Assembly (NCBI RefSeq): GCF_007830255.1
Contig: NZ_VLKG01000003.1
Location: forward strand, 1-64,000
From: Azomonas agilis
GTDB taxonomy: Bacteria > Pseudomonadota > Gammaproteobacteria > Pseudomonadales > Pseudomonadaceae
Direction of reading: 5' to 3'
DNA: 64,000 bases
Under the pieces are notes generated by a model. That model did no database searches. It worked only from the letters and a program-made list of their open reading frames with translations, and was not told the DNA's origin. How positions within the stretch are numbered: the first letter of the stretch is position 1; every line of letters starts with the position of its first letter. Position numbers and translations under genes: made by a program. Below, piece after piece: positions 40,833-50,459 of the stretch.

Positions 40833-41513
40833 ATGACTCAGGATCAACTGAAACAGGCTGTGGCTCAAGCGGCCTTAGACCTCGTTTTGCCCCAACTGAC
40901 CGCTAAAAGCATCATCGGTATTGGTACGGGCTCTACCGCCAACTTTTTTATCGACCTGCTGGCCAAATACCGCATGGAGTTTGACGGCGCGGTAGCCAGT
41001 TCCGAGGCCAGTGCCAAACGCTTGAGAACCTATGGCATCCCTGTGTACGACCTAAACTCAGTACCGGAGCTGGAGTTTTATGTGGATGGTGCCGACGAAA
41101 CCAACGAACACCTAGAGCTGATCAAAGGCGGTGGTGCAGCCCTCACTCGCGAAAAAATCGTGGCCGCTGTAGCCGATACCTTTATCTGCATTGCTGACGA
41201 AAGTAAAAAAGTTACCCAACTAGGAGCCTTCCCCTTACCGGTGGAAGTAATTCCTATGGCGCGCAGCCATGTAGCCCGCCAATTAGTGGAGCTGGGGGGG
41301 GATCCTGTATACCGCGAAGGCGTAGTCACGGATAACGGCAACGTGATTTTAGATGTCTATCACCTGAATATCTCATCAGCCCCGGAGCTAGAAAACCAAA
41401 TCAACAACATTGTGGGCGTAGTGACTAATGGTCTGTTCGCCCAACGTCCCGCCGATATTTTACTGCTAGGCACGGCACAGGGTGTTCAGCAACTGAAACG
41501 CCCCAAGGCCTAA
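40833..41513 (+). CDS. rpiA: Ribose-5-phosphate isomerase A
   Basis: Interconverts ribose 5-phosphate and ribulose 5-phosphate in the pentose phosphate pathway. 226 residues. [47 protein letters not shown] (catalytic Asp residues) and [12 protein letters not shown] are the family motifs. ATG 40833 gives the normal start MTQDQLKQ; an upstream TTG is rejected. A single-gene unit with its own promoter and strong terminator. In many relatives rpiA lies next to ilvA; here the two are about 8 kb apart. Confidence 0.97.
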   Translation: MTQDQLKQAVAQAALDLVLPQLTAKSIIGIGTGSTANFFIDLLAKYRMEFDGAVASSEASAKRLRTYGIPVYDLNSVPELEFYVDGADETNEHLELIKGGGAALTREKIVAAVADTFICIADESKKVTQLGAFPLPVEVIPMARSHVARQLVELGGDPVYREGVVTDNGNVILDVYHLNISSAPELENQINNIVGVVTNGLFAQRPADILLLGTAQGVQQLKRPKA

Positions 41514-41516
41514 ACT

Positions 41517-41547
41517 AAAACCCCCGCATCAGCGGGGGTTTTGTTTT
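41517..41547. terminator. Bidirectional terminator between rpiA and the phosphoethanolamine transferase
   Basis: An 11-bp stem AAAACCCCCGC/GCGGGGGTTTT (41517-41527 with 41532-41542), ATCA loop, followed by GTTTTT. It serves both convergent genes. Confidence 0.92.
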
Positions 41548-43325
41548 TACAGGGCTTTGATCGGAGCGGCTGGGCCTTTTTGCACAAACTCGCTGGAGTT
41601 TGAAGCAGGCGGCTTAGTATTTGGCTGAACCTCATTGGGTTTAACCAGGCTAAAGTCGATCAATCCCTTGGGCTGTTCTGGATCGCCCACTAACACCGGA
41701 CGGGTTTTAAATTGGTGGCTGACCAAACTCTTGCTCAGGTCTAACTCGTTAAAGCTCAAACCGGCTAAATCAGCCCAGGTGTGGATAAAGTGGGAGCTGC
41801 TGTAAGGACGATGCAAGGATCCTGACACATCCATCGCCGTCCACTTAGGTGCATTCCAGATAAAGAACGGCACGGTGTACATGGGGCCAGTAGGCGCGGC
41901 TTCGTTACGGCCCAAAACATCCGGCGCGGAGGCATCAAACACTGCTTCACCGTGGTCGGCTAAGTACAGCAAAAATCCGTTCGGATCGGTGGATCTAAAA
42001 CGCTCAATCAGATCAGACACCACATAGTCGTTGTATAACACCGCGTTGTCATAGCTGTTGTAGGTCGGCAACTGATCCTGAGTAACGTGCTCAGGAACGC
42101 CTGTGCGGTCGGTAAAACGCTCATATTCTGGCGGATAACGGTATTGATAGCGCATGTGAGTGCCCAACAGGTGCACCACAATAAATTTGCGCGGCGCATC
42201 GTCAGTCAAAATCTTGCTGAAGGGCTCTAATACATCGCCATCGTACTGGCTGGCGTTTTGCTCGCGGTTGTTATTCAGGTACACCTGCTCATCCGCCTGC
42301 TTAGAGAAGGTAGTGAGCATGGTATTACGCTTGGTCATGGTCTGCTGGTTGGTGATCCAGTAGGTTTTATAACCCGCCTGTTTCATTAGATTGACCAGCG
42401 AAGGCGTACTCAAATACAGATCCGGATTTTCCTGATCGGCAAAGGTCAACACCTGCTGTAAGGCTTCAATAGTGTAGGGACGTGGCGTCACCACATTGTC
42501 GAATACCTGAAGTTCGGAGCGAATTTTATCCAGATTAGGTGTAGTAGGACGCGGATAACCGTACAAGCTCATACGCTGACGGTTGGTGGATTCGCCAATC
42601 ACCAGCACTAAGGTAGCTGGCTGACCTGCGTGTTGATCCCGCATATTTTGCAGCGGAGGAATCTGGGCATGGGTTTCCAGCAGTGCCTCCATATTGGCCA
42701 ATTGCATACGGTAGTGGCGATAACCGACCACTAATTGCCAAGGGGTAGCCGCCTCAATGCGCTCCTCAAAGTTCTCTAAAGCTGACTGAAACTCTTCGTG
42801 CTTAGTGAATTGACGTAGCGCCGGATAGCCCAAAGACAGCATAAATAAGGCCACACAGGTGACTGCTAACGCAGGCTGTGGCACATAGACGGGCCGCACT
42901 TTACGCCACAGCAACCATCCGCCCACACCATAAGCCAGCACCGCCAGTACAATCCACCAGGAGAAGTAATGCCCCAGATATTCGCTGGCTTCGGTCACGT
43001 TGGATTCAAACATGATGAAGATAACGCTCTGGGAAAACTCTTGGCCATACACCAAAAAGTACCCAAAACCCGACAAAGAGCACAGCCACAGAGGTATCCC
43101 GATCAGCGCCGCCAATTGCCGAGCACGGGCTGGGAATAACAGTAGAGGAATCAGCCACAGCGCACTGACCAACAGCGCCTGACGAAATCCGGCAAAACCT
43201 GCGGTTCCAGTCAGTTGGATTAAAGTGTGCGTCACCCCAGAGAAGTACCAGAAAAACAGAAACATCCAGCCAAGTCCGGCCCAATCAAATCGCTGTTTTA
43301 CGGTCGTTGAGGTAGTTGTGGCCAT
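41547..43325 (-). CDS. Phosphoethanolamine transferase, CptA/EptA family
   Basis: 592 residues. Five transmembrane helices (about 15-180) precede a periplasmic sulfatase-fold domain. The nucleophile Thr lies in VTPRPYTIEALQQVL or the nearby ESTNRQRMSLYGYPRPTTPN segment. DHGEAVFD holds metal ligands, and HLLGTHMRYQYRYP is the conserved His stretch. Members move phosphoethanolamine from phosphatidylethanolamine to lipid A or LPS core; length and RPYTIEALQQVL fit CptA-like core modification. ATG 43325 has AGGAG. No two-component system lies next to it. Acceptor identity is uncertain. Confidence 0.88.
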   Translation of the reverse strand: MATTTSTTVKQRFDWAGLGWMFLFFWYFSGVTHTLIQLTGTAGFAGFRQALLVSALWLIPLLLFPARARQLAALIGIPLWLCSLSGFGYFLVYGQEFSQSVIFIMFESNVTEASEYLGHYFSWWIVLAVLAYGVGGWLLWRKVRPVYVPQPALAVTCVALFMLSLGYPALRQFTKHEEFQSALENFEERIEAATPWQLVVGYRHYRMQLANMEALLETHAQIPPLQNMRDQHAGQPATLVLVIGESTNRQRMSLYGYPRPTTPNLDKIRSELQVFDNVVTPRPYTIEALQQVLTFADQENPDLYLSTPSLVNLMKQAGYKTYWITNQQTMTKRNTMLTTFSKQADEQVYLNNNREQNASQYDGDVLEPFSKILTDDAPRKFIVVHLLGTHMRYQYRYPPEYERFTDRTGVPEHVTQDQLPTYNSYDNAVLYNDYVVSDLIERFRSTDPNGFLLYLADHGEAVFDASAPDVLGRNEAAPTGPMYTVPFFIWNAPKWTAMDVSGSLHRPYSSSHFIHTWADLAGLSFNELDLSKSLVSHQFKTRPVLVGDPEQPKGLIDFSLVKPNEVQPNTKPPASNSSEFVQKGPAAPIKAL

Positions 43326-43516
43326 GCATCTTCTCCTGCAAGAGACCTCAGAGCTCAAGAGTCACTAAGGACATATCAGAGAAACTATGCCAAACAGCCT
43401 GTGAAAACTCCGTCAAACCCCCCAACCAGCACTCGCCGCTGCGCTTGAGCTTAATCAATACAGGCCCTAAGCCGTCATAAAACCGAGATAGGCTTCCCGC
43501 TCTTGATCGCTGCACC

Positions 43517-43545
43517 GTGACCTAAGTCTTGCGGGCGGCTACAAT
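43517..43545 (+). promoter_or_regulatory. Candidate gcv operon promoter
   Basis: GTGACC (43517-43522), 17-base spacer, TACAAT (43540-43545). It lies about 70 bases before gcvT. The remaining 43326-43516 gap shows nothing I can name, and no glycine riboswitch was recognised. Confidence 0.5.
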
Positions 43546-43613
43546 TCGCGCCACTGGGTGGCCGGACACAGGCTACCTACCCTCATGACGCCCCCGCCCG
43601 GAAGGAGAAACCC

Positions 43614-44696
43614 ATGGGTCAGCGTACTCCGCTCTTTGATCAACACCTCGCTTTTGGAGCCAAAATGGTCGATTTTGGAGGCTGGGATATGCCCCTCCAT
43701 TACGGCTCTCAGGTCGAGGAGCACCATCAGGTGCGCCGTGATTGCGGGGTGTTTGATGTATCCCACATGACCATCGTCGATATCACCGGCGCTCAAGCCC
43801 AAGACTGGCTGCAACATTTACTGGCCAATGATGTAGCACGGTTAGGCTTTATGGGCAAAGCCCTGTACAGCGCCATGCTTAATGAAGCCGGTGGTGTGAT
43901 CGACGATTTAATTGTGTACTTGACAGATTTTGGCTACCGCATGGTGGTCAATGCGGCCACCCGCGACAAAGATTTGGCCTGGATGCAGCGTCAAACTACA
44001 GGCTTTGACGTTACCCTGACCGAGCGCAGCGATTTGGCTATGTTGGCCGTGCAAGGGCCCAATGCACGAGCCAAAGTAGCTACAGTAGTCGCCAATGCCC
44101 GCGCTAGCCTGATCGACGGCCTGAAAGTCTTCCAAGGTCTGCCCGAGGGCGATTGGTTTATCGCCCGCACCGGCTATACCGGCGAAGATGGCTTAGAAAT
44201 CATGCTCCCTGCGACCGAAGCCGCCTCATTCTTTAATGAACTGGTCGGCATTGGAGTTGCACCCATCGGCTTAGGGGCACGGGACACTCTGCGTCTGGAA
44301 GCAGGCATGAATCTCTACGGCCAAGATATGAACGAAGAGACCTCCCCCCTAGCCGCCAACATGGGTTGGACCATTGCTTGGGAGCCTCAAGAGCGGAACT
44401 TCATCGGTCGAGCTGCCTTAGAAAGCCAACGAACCCAAGCTAACCTGCCTAAACTGGTAGGGTTGGTGCTGGATGAGCGGGGCGTACTGCGCGCACACCA
44501 ACTGGTTAAGGTGGCCGGTATTGGCGAGGGAGAAATCACCAGCGGCACCTTCTCACCCACCCTTGGTAAATCCATTGCTTTGGCCCGTGTCCCTGCGACC
44601 ACCGCCGACCGTGCTGAAGTAGAAATCCGTGGCAAGTGCTATCCCGTGCGCGTAGTGCAGCCGAATTTTGTACGTCAGGGTAAAATTCTCGTTTGA
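43614..44696 (+). CDS. gcvT: Glycine cleavage system T protein (aminomethyltransferase)
   Basis: 360 residues. Moves the aminomethyl carbon from H-protein lipoate to tetrahydrofolate, releasing ammonia. It begins [67 protein letters not shown] and [20 protein letters not shown] (with the catalytic Asp) are family signatures. The ATG follows GGAAGGAGAAACCC. First of three gcv genes; 26 bases to gcvH. Confidence 0.96.
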   Translation: MGQRTPLFDQHLAFGAKMVDFGGWDMPLHYGSQVEEHHQVRRDCGVFDVSHMTIVDITGAQAQDWLQHLLANDVARLGFMGKALYSAMLNEAGGVIDDLIVYLTDFGYRMVVNAATRDKDLAWMQRQTTGFDVTLTERSDLAMLAVQGPNARAKVATVVANARASLIDGLKVFQGLPEGDWFIARTGYTGEDGLEIMLPATEAASFFNELVGIGVAPIGLGARDTLRLEAGMNLYGQDMNEETSPLAANMGWTIAWEPQERNFIGRAALESQRTQANLPKLVGLVLDERGVLRAHQLVKVAGIGEGEITSGTFSPTLGKSIALARVPATTADRAEVEIRGKCYPVRVVQPNFVRQGKILV

Positions 44697-44722
44697 CCTT
44701 CGACACCCCAGAGGACAGAGGA

Positions 44723-45112
44723 ATGAGCAACACCCCCAACGAATTGCGTTACAGCTCCAGCCATGAATGGGCGCGTCTGGAGGCCGATGGTACGGTAAGT
44801 ATTGGCATTTCCGATCATGCTCAAGAAGCACTCGGCGATGTGGTCTTTATTGAGCTCCCTGAAGTTGGAGCACAGTTGGAAGCCGGCCAAACCGCTGGCG
44901 TAGTCGAATCGGTCAAGGCCGCCTCCGACATTTACAGCCCCATTTCTGGCAAAGTCATTGCCATCAATGAGGAGCTGGCAGATCAACCGGAGCTGGTAAA
45001 CGCTGAACCCTATGACAGTTGGTTCTTCCGCGTAAACCCCAGCAACCCTGCGGAACTGGAACAACTGTTGGATGCTGCCGCTTATCAAGCCGCCTGCTCT
45101 GCTGACGCTTAA
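44723..45112 (+). CDS. gcvH: Glycine cleavage system H protein
   Basis: 129 residues, the lipoyl carrier of the complex. [14 protein letters not shown] puts the lipoylated Lys at residue 65, and [17 protein letters not shown] is the usual N-terminus. ATG 44723 is chosen (GAGGACAGAGGA upstream) over an in-frame start 30 bases earlier that would nearly touch gcvT. The gap to gcvP contains a terminator-like hairpin. Confidence 0.97.
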   Translation: MSNTPNELRYSSSHEWARLEADGTVSIGISDHAQEALGDVVFIELPEVGAQLEAGQTAGVVESVKAASDIYSPISGKVIAINEELADQPELVNAEPYDSWFFRVNPSNPAELEQLLDAAAYQAACSADA

Positions 45113-45130
45113 TTTTTTCAGTCTGTACCC

Positions 45131-45165
45131 AAAGGCTCCGCAGACTGCGGGGCCTTTCTTCTTTT
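45131..45165 (+). terminator. Terminator-like hairpin between gcvH and gcvP
   Basis: AAAGGC...GCCTTT with an inner CCGC/GCGG pair (45131-45157) is followed by CTTCTTTT. It could lower gcvP transcription relative to gcvT-gcvH or protect the upstream mRNA. It ends 16 bases before gcvP. Confidence 0.6.
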
Positions 45166-45181
45166 CTGGAGAGTCCCCGGA

Positions 45182-48055
45182 ATGTCCTCTGTCCACCAAG
45201 ACCTTGCACTTCAACCGGTTGAAGCCTTCCTCAACCGCCACCTCGGCCCAGATGCCGCCGAACAAGCCACCATGCTCAAAACGCTGGGCTTGGACAGCCG
45301 CGATCAGCTCATTGGACAGAGCGTTCCTCCTGCCATTCGCCTACAGGGTGAGCTGGCGCTACCGCCCGCATTAGACGAGCAAGCAGCGCTGAGCAAACTG
45401 CGCGGCTACGCCCAACAAAATCAACAGTGGACCAGCCTGATCGGCATGGGCTACTACGGCACCGTTACCCCTACCGTGATTTTGCGTAACGTGTTGGAAA
45501 ACCCCGGTTGGTACACCGCTTACACGCCTTATCAGCCCGAAATCGCTCAGGGTCGCTTGGAGGCGCTGCTGGCCTACCAACAAATGACCATCGACCTGAC
45601 CGGCATGGAGCTGGCTAACGCTTCCCTGCTGGATGAAGCCACCGCCGCCGCTGAAGCCATGGCCATGGCCCGCCGTGTGGCTAAGAGCAAAAGCAACGCC
45701 TTCTTCGTTGACCACAATTGCCATCCACAAACCCTATCGGTGCTGCAAACCCGCGCCCAAGGCTTTGGTTTTGAGCTGATTGTCGGCGATCTGGCGCAAC
45801 TGGAAAGCGTCTCTGTGTTTGGTGCGCTGCTGCAATACCCCGACACCCACGGCGAAATCCGCGACCTGCGTCCCATCATCGCCCAACTGCACAGCCAACA
45901 AGCCTTGGCCTGCGTGGCGGCAGACTTGATGAGCCTGCTGCTGCTCACTCCGCCCGGTGAATTGGGTGCGGATATTGTGCTCGGCTCCAGCCAACGCTTT
46001 GGTGTGCCCATGGGTTACGGTGGCCCACACGCAGCCTTCTTTGCCACCCGTGATGACTTCAAACGTGCCATGCCGGGCCGAATCATCGGCGTTTCTAAGG
46101 ATGCACGCGGCAACACTGCGCTGCGTATGGCGCTACAAACCCGCGAACAGCACATCCGCCGCGAGAAGGCCAACTCCAATATCTGCACCTCACAGGTGTT
46201 GTTGGCGAACATGGCCAGCTTCTACGCCATCTACCACGGGCCTCAGGGCTTGAAGGCCATTGCTCAGCGCATCCACGGCCTGACGGCAATGCTGGCCACT
46301 GCGTTGGAGCAAAAGGGCGTTACCCGTCTGAACCAAGCCTTCTTCGATACTCTGACTCTGGATGTGGGCGGCGCTCAAACCGCAATCATCGAAAGTGCCA
46401 AAGCCGCTCACATCAACCTGCGGATTCTGGGGCAGGGTCGTTTGGCGGTGAGTCTGGACGAAAGCTGCACCGAAGAAACCCTCAAGCAACTGCTGGCGGT
46501 ATTCCTCGGCGCGGATCATGGCCTGTGCCTGAATACCTTAGCCGCTCAAAGTAGCAGCGGTATTCCGGCGGCACTGCAACGCCAATCCAGCTATCTGAGC
46601 CATCCGGTGTTCAACACCCACCACAGCGAAACCGAGATGCTGCGCTACCTCAAGCGTCTGGAAAACAAGGACTTGGCCCTCAACCAAGCCATGATTCCCC
46701 TCGGCTCCTGCACCATGAAGTTGAACGCCACCAGCCAGATGCTGCCCATCACTTGGCCAGAATTTGCCAACCTGCACCCCTTCGCCCCGCGCGAGCAGGC
46801 TGCCGGTTACAAGGCAATGATTGATGAGTTGGAAGCCTGGCTGAGTGCCATCACCGGCTTTGATGCCATCAGCATGCAGCCCAACTCCGGTGCTCAGGGT
46901 GAATACGCCGGTCTGTTGGCAATCCAGAACTACCACGCCAGCCAAGGCCAAGCGGAGCGGCATATTTGCTTGATTCCTGCGTCGGCTCATGGCACCAACC
47001 CCGCCTCGGCGCAGATGCTGAACCTGCAAATTCAGGTAGTGGCCTGCGACAAATCCGGCAACGTGGATTTGGACGACCTTAAGGCCAAGGCCGAGGCCGC
47101 CGGTAGCAAACTCTCTTGCTTGATGATCACCTATCCCTCGACCCACGGCGTGTACGAAGAAAGCATCCGCGACATCTGCGCGGTGATTCATGCTCAAGGC
47201 GGACAGGTGTATATGGATGGCGCGAACCTGAACGCCTTGGTCGGGCTGTCGCGTCCTGCCGACATTGGCGCGGACGTTTCGCACATGAACCTGCACAAAA
47301 CCTTCGCCATTCCCCATGGCGGTGGCGGCCCCGGCATGGGCCCCATTGGTGTGAAAGCGCACCTCGCGCCCTTCGTCGCCAACCATCCGGTGGTGGAGCT
47401 GCAAGGCCCGAATTCCAACAACAGCGCCGTCAGTGCCGCGCCTTGGGGCAGCGCCAGCATTCTGCCCATCAGCTGGATGTACATTGCCATGATGGGCCCA
47501 AAGCTGCGCGAAGCCACCGAAGTGGCCATCCTCAACGCCAACTATCTGGCCGCGCGTTTGAATGAGGCCTTCCCGGTGCTCTACACCGGCCGCAGCGGTC
47601 GCGTGGCCCACGAGTGCATCATCGACCTACGTCCGCTGAAGGCCCAAACCGGCATCAGTGAGGAAGACGTGGCCAAGCGCCTGATGGACTACGGTTTCCA
47701 TGCGCCGACCATGTCCTTCCCTGTGCCTGGCACCCTGATGATCGAGCCCACCGAGAGCGAGCCATTGGTGGAGCTGGAGCGTTTTGTGGAGGCCATGCTC
47801 AGCATTCGCGCCGAGATCGACAAGGTGCAGCAAGGCGTGTGGCCGCTGGCCGATAACCCACTGGTGAACGCGCCGCACACGCTGGAAGATGTGATCAACG
47901 CTTGGTCGCACCCCTACAGCATTGCCGAAGCCGTCACCCCCACCGCCCACACCCGCGCCCATAAATACTGGCCGGCAGTGAACCGGGTGGACAACGTGTA
48001 TGGCGACCGCAATCTATTTTGCGTCTGTGTGCCGGCAGCGGATTACGGCGCTTAA
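45182..48055 (+). CDS. gcvP: Glycine dehydrogenase (decarboxylating), P protein
   Basis: 957 residues, a fused alpha-beta P protein. Decarboxylates glycine with PLP and loads the aminomethyl group on GcvH. The N-terminal half has [20 protein letters not shown] and [19 protein letters not shown]. The C-terminal half has the [12 protein letters not shown] segment and [20 protein letters not shown] with the PLP Lys at about 706. Start ATG 45182 follows GGAGAGTCCCCGGA. The gene is more G+C-rich toward its 3' end than its neighbours. Gene order T-H-P matches many gammaproteobacteria. Confidence 0.97.
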   Translation: MSSVHQDLALQPVEAFLNRHLGPDAAEQATMLKTLGLDSRDQLIGQSVPPAIRLQGELALPPALDEQAALSKLRGYAQQNQQWTSLIGMGYYGTVTPTVILRNVLENPGWYTAYTPYQPEIAQGRLEALLAYQQMTIDLTGMELANASLLDEATAAAEAMAMARRVAKSKSNAFFVDHNCHPQTLSVLQTRAQGFGFELIVGDLAQLESVSVFGALLQYPDTHGEIRDLRPIIAQLHSQQALACVAADLMSLLLLTPPGELGADIVLGSSQRFGVPMGYGGPHAAFFATRDDFKRAMPGRIIGVSKDARGNTALRMALQTREQHIRREKANSNICTSQVLLANMASFYAIYHGPQGLKAIAQRIHGLTAMLATALEQKGVTRLNQAFFDTLTLDVGGAQTAIIESAKAAHINLRILGQGRLAVSLDESCTEETLKQLLAVFLGADHGLCLNTLAAQSSSGIPAALQRQSSYLSHPVFNTHHSETEMLRYLKRLENKDLALNQAMIPLGSCTMKLNATSQMLPITWPEFANLHPFAPREQAAGYKAMIDELEAWLSAITGFDAISMQPNSGAQGEYAGLLAIQNYHASQGQAERHICLIPASAHGTNPASAQMLNLQIQVVACDKSGNVDLDDLKAKAEAAGSKLSCLMITYPSTHGVYEESIRDICAVIHAQGGQVYMDGANLNALVGLSRPADIGADVSHMNLHKTFAIPHGGGGPGMGPIGVKAHLAPFVANHPVVELQGPNSNNSAVSAAPWGSASILPISWMYIAMMGPKLREATEVAILNANYLAARLNEAFPVLYTGRSGRVAHECIIDLRPLKAQTGISEEDVAKRLMDYGFHAPTMSFPVPGTLMIEPTESEPLVELERFVEAMLSIRAEIDKVQQGVWPLADNPLVNAPHTLEDVINAWSHPYSIAEAVTPTAHTRAHKYWPAVNRVDNVYGDRNLFCVCVPAADYGA

Positions 48056-48073
48056 GGCTTAAGGCTGAACGAA

Positions 48074-48100
48074 GGAGGTTGGGTGCAAGGCCCAATCTCC
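48074..48100. terminator. Hairpin between convergent gcvP and tctE
   Basis: GGAGGTTGGG pairs with CCCAATCTCC (48074-48083 with 48091-48100, one G-T pair), 7-base loop. No T-run follows, so efficiency is uncertain, but it lies where a terminator is expected. Confidence 0.55.
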
Positions 48101-48173
48101 CTAAGCGTTAAAATTATGACTTCTTCAGGGGGACGCTGTTATAACGGCGCACCCACGACCCATAAGCCTTAGT

Positions 48174-49613
48174 TTAGGCCTCAAGCTCCGAGCCGCGCAC
48201 CAGCGGAAACTCCACCCGTACCCTCAAGCCTCCTTGCTCGCCATCCAGCAAATGAATGCTGGCCTGATGGGCGCGACAAATTTCGCCAACAATAGCCAAG
48301 CCCAATCCCGCTCCGCCGCGCTCGGGGGTGAGACGATGGAAGCGCTCGAAAACCTTCTGCCGCGCGCTTTCGGGAATGCCGGGGCCGTTGTCTTCTACTT
48401 CTAATGCACTCGGTGGCAACACACGCAGGGTCACCAGTCCGCCCTGTTTTGCGGTATGGGTCATGGCGTTGTCCAAAAGATTGCTCAGCAACTCATTAAG
48501 CAGAGTCGGCTCGCCCATCACCCACACCGGCTCAGGTGCTTCCAAGGCCAAATCCACACCCCGTGCATGGGCCAAGGGGGCCAAAGCTAAGCCCAATTCG
48601 CGGGCCAGCTGTCGGAGTTCAATGCGCTCGGCGCTGCCCTCAGCCACCGCTTGGGCGCTGCTTTCAATCCGTGCCCAAGACAGCAGTTGATTGGCCAAAT
48701 GCGCCAAACGATCGCTGCTGTGGCGGCCTTCATTCAGGGTTTGCCACCAAATCTCTGGTGTTTGTTCGCGCAAGCCCAACTCCAAACGCGCCTTGAGGGC
48801 CGCAATGGGGGTGCGTAATTCGTGGGCGGCATCGGCAATGAACTGAGATTGGCGCTCCAACAGATGCCGTAAGCGTGCGGTAAAGAGGTTCAGAGCCGTT
48901 ACGAGGGGCAGTAACTCGCGCTGCACGGTTAAGACCGGCAGCGGACGCAAATCCTCCGGTGAGCGCTCGGCCACAGCGCGGCGCAGTTGTTCTAAGGGAC
49001 GCAACGCCGCAGTAACAACCACCCACACCAAGGCCATTGCCGCCAGAATCAGCAACGTCATGCGCCACAGAGTATCGGCCAGTAAGCTGCGGGCCATGCG
49101 CTCGCGAGCCTCTTCAGTTTCCGCCACCCGAATTTCGGCCATACCGTTGAGGGTGGTTTCGCTGATGGGCTGCTGCAAACTGACTACCCGCACCCGCTGC
49201 CCTCGGTACTGAGCATCATAGAAACGCGCCAGAGCGGGATAGTCACGAGTTAGAGGGGCATCCGTCGGAGCGCCGGGCAGTTGTTCATAGCCGGAAACCA
49301 ATTGACCGTCCAAACCCAGCACCTGATAGTAGATGCGGCCAGCACTATCAAAGGCGAAGGTATCCAGAGCAATGTAGGGAATACGGGCTTTAAGACGGCC
49401 ATCGCTCTCGAATAAACCCGAGGCAATGGTACGCGCCGAGGCCAGCAGAGTACGGTCATAGGCCGTATCGGCCGCTCGGCGGCCATTAAAGTAGGCACTC
49501 AGGGCGCTGACCAACAGCAGCAAGGTCAAGAGCAAGGCCATACGCCGCAGTAAACGCCCGCGCAGGCTGCCCGCCACCTGTACCGAGGGCGAGTCCTCTA
49601 ACTCACTGAGCAT
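48174..49613 (-). CDS. tctE: Sensor histidine kinase, TctE-like
   Basis: 479 residues. Two transmembrane helices (about 24-44 and 190-210) flank a periplasmic sensor of the 2CSK_N type. A HAMP-like stretch follows, then the His-phosphorylation motif DAAHELRTPIAALKARLELG (H near 266) and the ATPase with DNAMTHTAKQGG (N box), EVEDNGPGIP and RGGAGLGLAIVGEI (G boxes). It presumably senses an external tricarboxylate or related acid and phosphorylates TctD. It overlaps the regulator gene by 11 bases. Divergent from the transport genes it probably controls. Confidence 0.9.
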   Translation of the reverse strand: MLSELEDSPSVQVAGSLRGRLLRRMALLLTLLLLVSALSAYFNGRRAADTAYDRTLLASARTIASGLFESDGRLKARIPYIALDTFAFDSAGRIYYQVLGLDGQLVSGYEQLPGAPTDAPLTRDYPALARFYDAQYRGQRVRVVSLQQPISETTLNGMAEIRVAETEEARERMARSLLADTLWRMTLLILAAMALVWVVVTAALRPLEQLRRAVAERSPEDLRPLPVLTVQRELLPLVTALNLFTARLRHLLERQSQFIADAAHELRTPIAALKARLELGLREQTPEIWWQTLNEGRHSSDRLAHLANQLLSWARIESSAQAVAEGSAERIELRQLARELGLALAPLAHARGVDLALEAPEPVWVMGEPTLLNELLSNLLDNAMTHTAKQGGLVTLRVLPPSALEVEDNGPGIPESARQKVFERFHRLTPERGGAGLGLAIVGEICRAHQASIHLLDGEQGGLRVRVEFPLVRGSELEA

Positions 49614-50280
49614 CGCGGGTTGCTTCCAGTAAGTAGCCTAAGCCCCGGAAGGTGACGATGCGTACCGGGCTGTCTTCCAGCTTGCGCCGCAAACGGTGGA
49701 TGTAGATCTCTATGGCTTCGGGGTTAATTTCATCGTCCAAGCCAAAGACTTGGGAAGCCAGCTGTTCCTTACTCATCACTCGCCCTGGACGAGCAATCAG
49801 CACGCTCAGTACCGCCTGCTCGCGCGAGGTCAAATTCAGCGGCTCGCCCTTGAGGCTGAAGCGGCTGGTATTGAGGTCAAATACCAAGGGGCCACAGCGT
49901 TGCTGGTGGTCGCCTCCCAATACACTGCGCCGCAACAGTGCCTTCACCCGCGCTTCCAGCTCCGTCAGCTCGAAGGGTTTGGCCAGATAGTCGTCGGCCC
50001 CCAGATTCAGGCCCTGTACTCGGTCTTTGACTTCGGAGCGCGCGGTCAGCATCAACACCGGCACCCGATTACCCCGCGCCCTCAGACGCGCCAATACTTC
50101 AAAGCCATCCATGCGCGGCAAGCCCACATCCATAACGACCAAATTAAAATCCTGATCGGTCAGGGCTAAATCAGCGGCCACGCCGTCTTGCAGTACATCC
50201 ACAGTCAAGCCCGTAGCGCGCAAGGCTTGCGCCAAGCTGTCCGCCAGCGAGCTGTGGTCTTCAACGAGCAGGATACGCAT
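49603..50280 (-). CDS. tctD: OmpR-family response regulator, TctD-like
   Basis: 225 residues. The receiver domain has LLVEDHSSLADSLAQAL, phospho-acceptor Asp51 in VVMDVGLPRMDGFEV, and LTARSEVKDRVQGLNLGADD with the conserved Lys in LAKPFELTELEARV. The C-terminal winged helix (about 130-222, NPEAIEIYIHRLRRKLED) binds DNA. It heads the minus-strand pair tctD-tctE and is divergent from tctC. Three tandem 11-bp repeats at 50360-50392 in the shared intergenic region are its likely target. Confidence 0.92.
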   Translation of the reverse strand: MRILLVEDHSSLADSLAQALRATGLTVDVLQDGVAADLALTDQDFNLVVMDVGLPRMDGFEVLARLRARGNRVPVLMLTARSEVKDRVQGLNLGADDYLAKPFELTELEARVKALLRRSVLGGDHQQRCGPLVFDLNTSRFSLKGEPLNLTSREQAVLSVLIARPGRVMSKEQLASQVFGLDDEINPEAIEIYIHRLRRKLEDSPVRIVTFRGLGYLLEATRDAQ

Positions 50281-50359
50281 GGGTCAATTCCGGACTAAGG
50301 CTTTTGTTATGCCCTCTAGTGTAACCAGCCCATCGCCTGCAAATGAATCGTCCCCCACC

Positions 50360-50392
50360 GGAAAGCAGGCTGAAAGGTTGGTGAAAGTTTGA
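50360..50392 (+). promoter_or_regulatory. Three tandem 11-bp repeats, likely TctD binding site
   Basis: GGAAAGCAGGC, TGAAAGGTTGG and TGAAAGTTTGA follow each other without gap (50360, 50371, 50382). OmpR-family regulators bind direct repeats with an 11-bp period. TAGCAT, a possible -10, lies just downstream (50398-50403), so activation of tctC fits. Confidence 0.6.
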
Positions 50393-50459
50393 GCGCCTAG
50401 CATCTCCAAAGCCTCTACTGGGCTGACACCTGATTACAACAACAAAAGGTATTTCCCCG

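Noticed and set aside
43326-43613. Glycine riboswitch upstream of gcvT
   Set aside because: The conserved core expected for tandem glycine aptamers was not found by eye on the plus strand; only a promoter-like pair and a ribosome site are visible.
46538-47611. 357-codon ORF antisense to gcvP
   Set aside because: Lies wholly inside gcvP in a G+C-rich stretch; the His/Gly/Val-rich translation is typical of a shadow frame.
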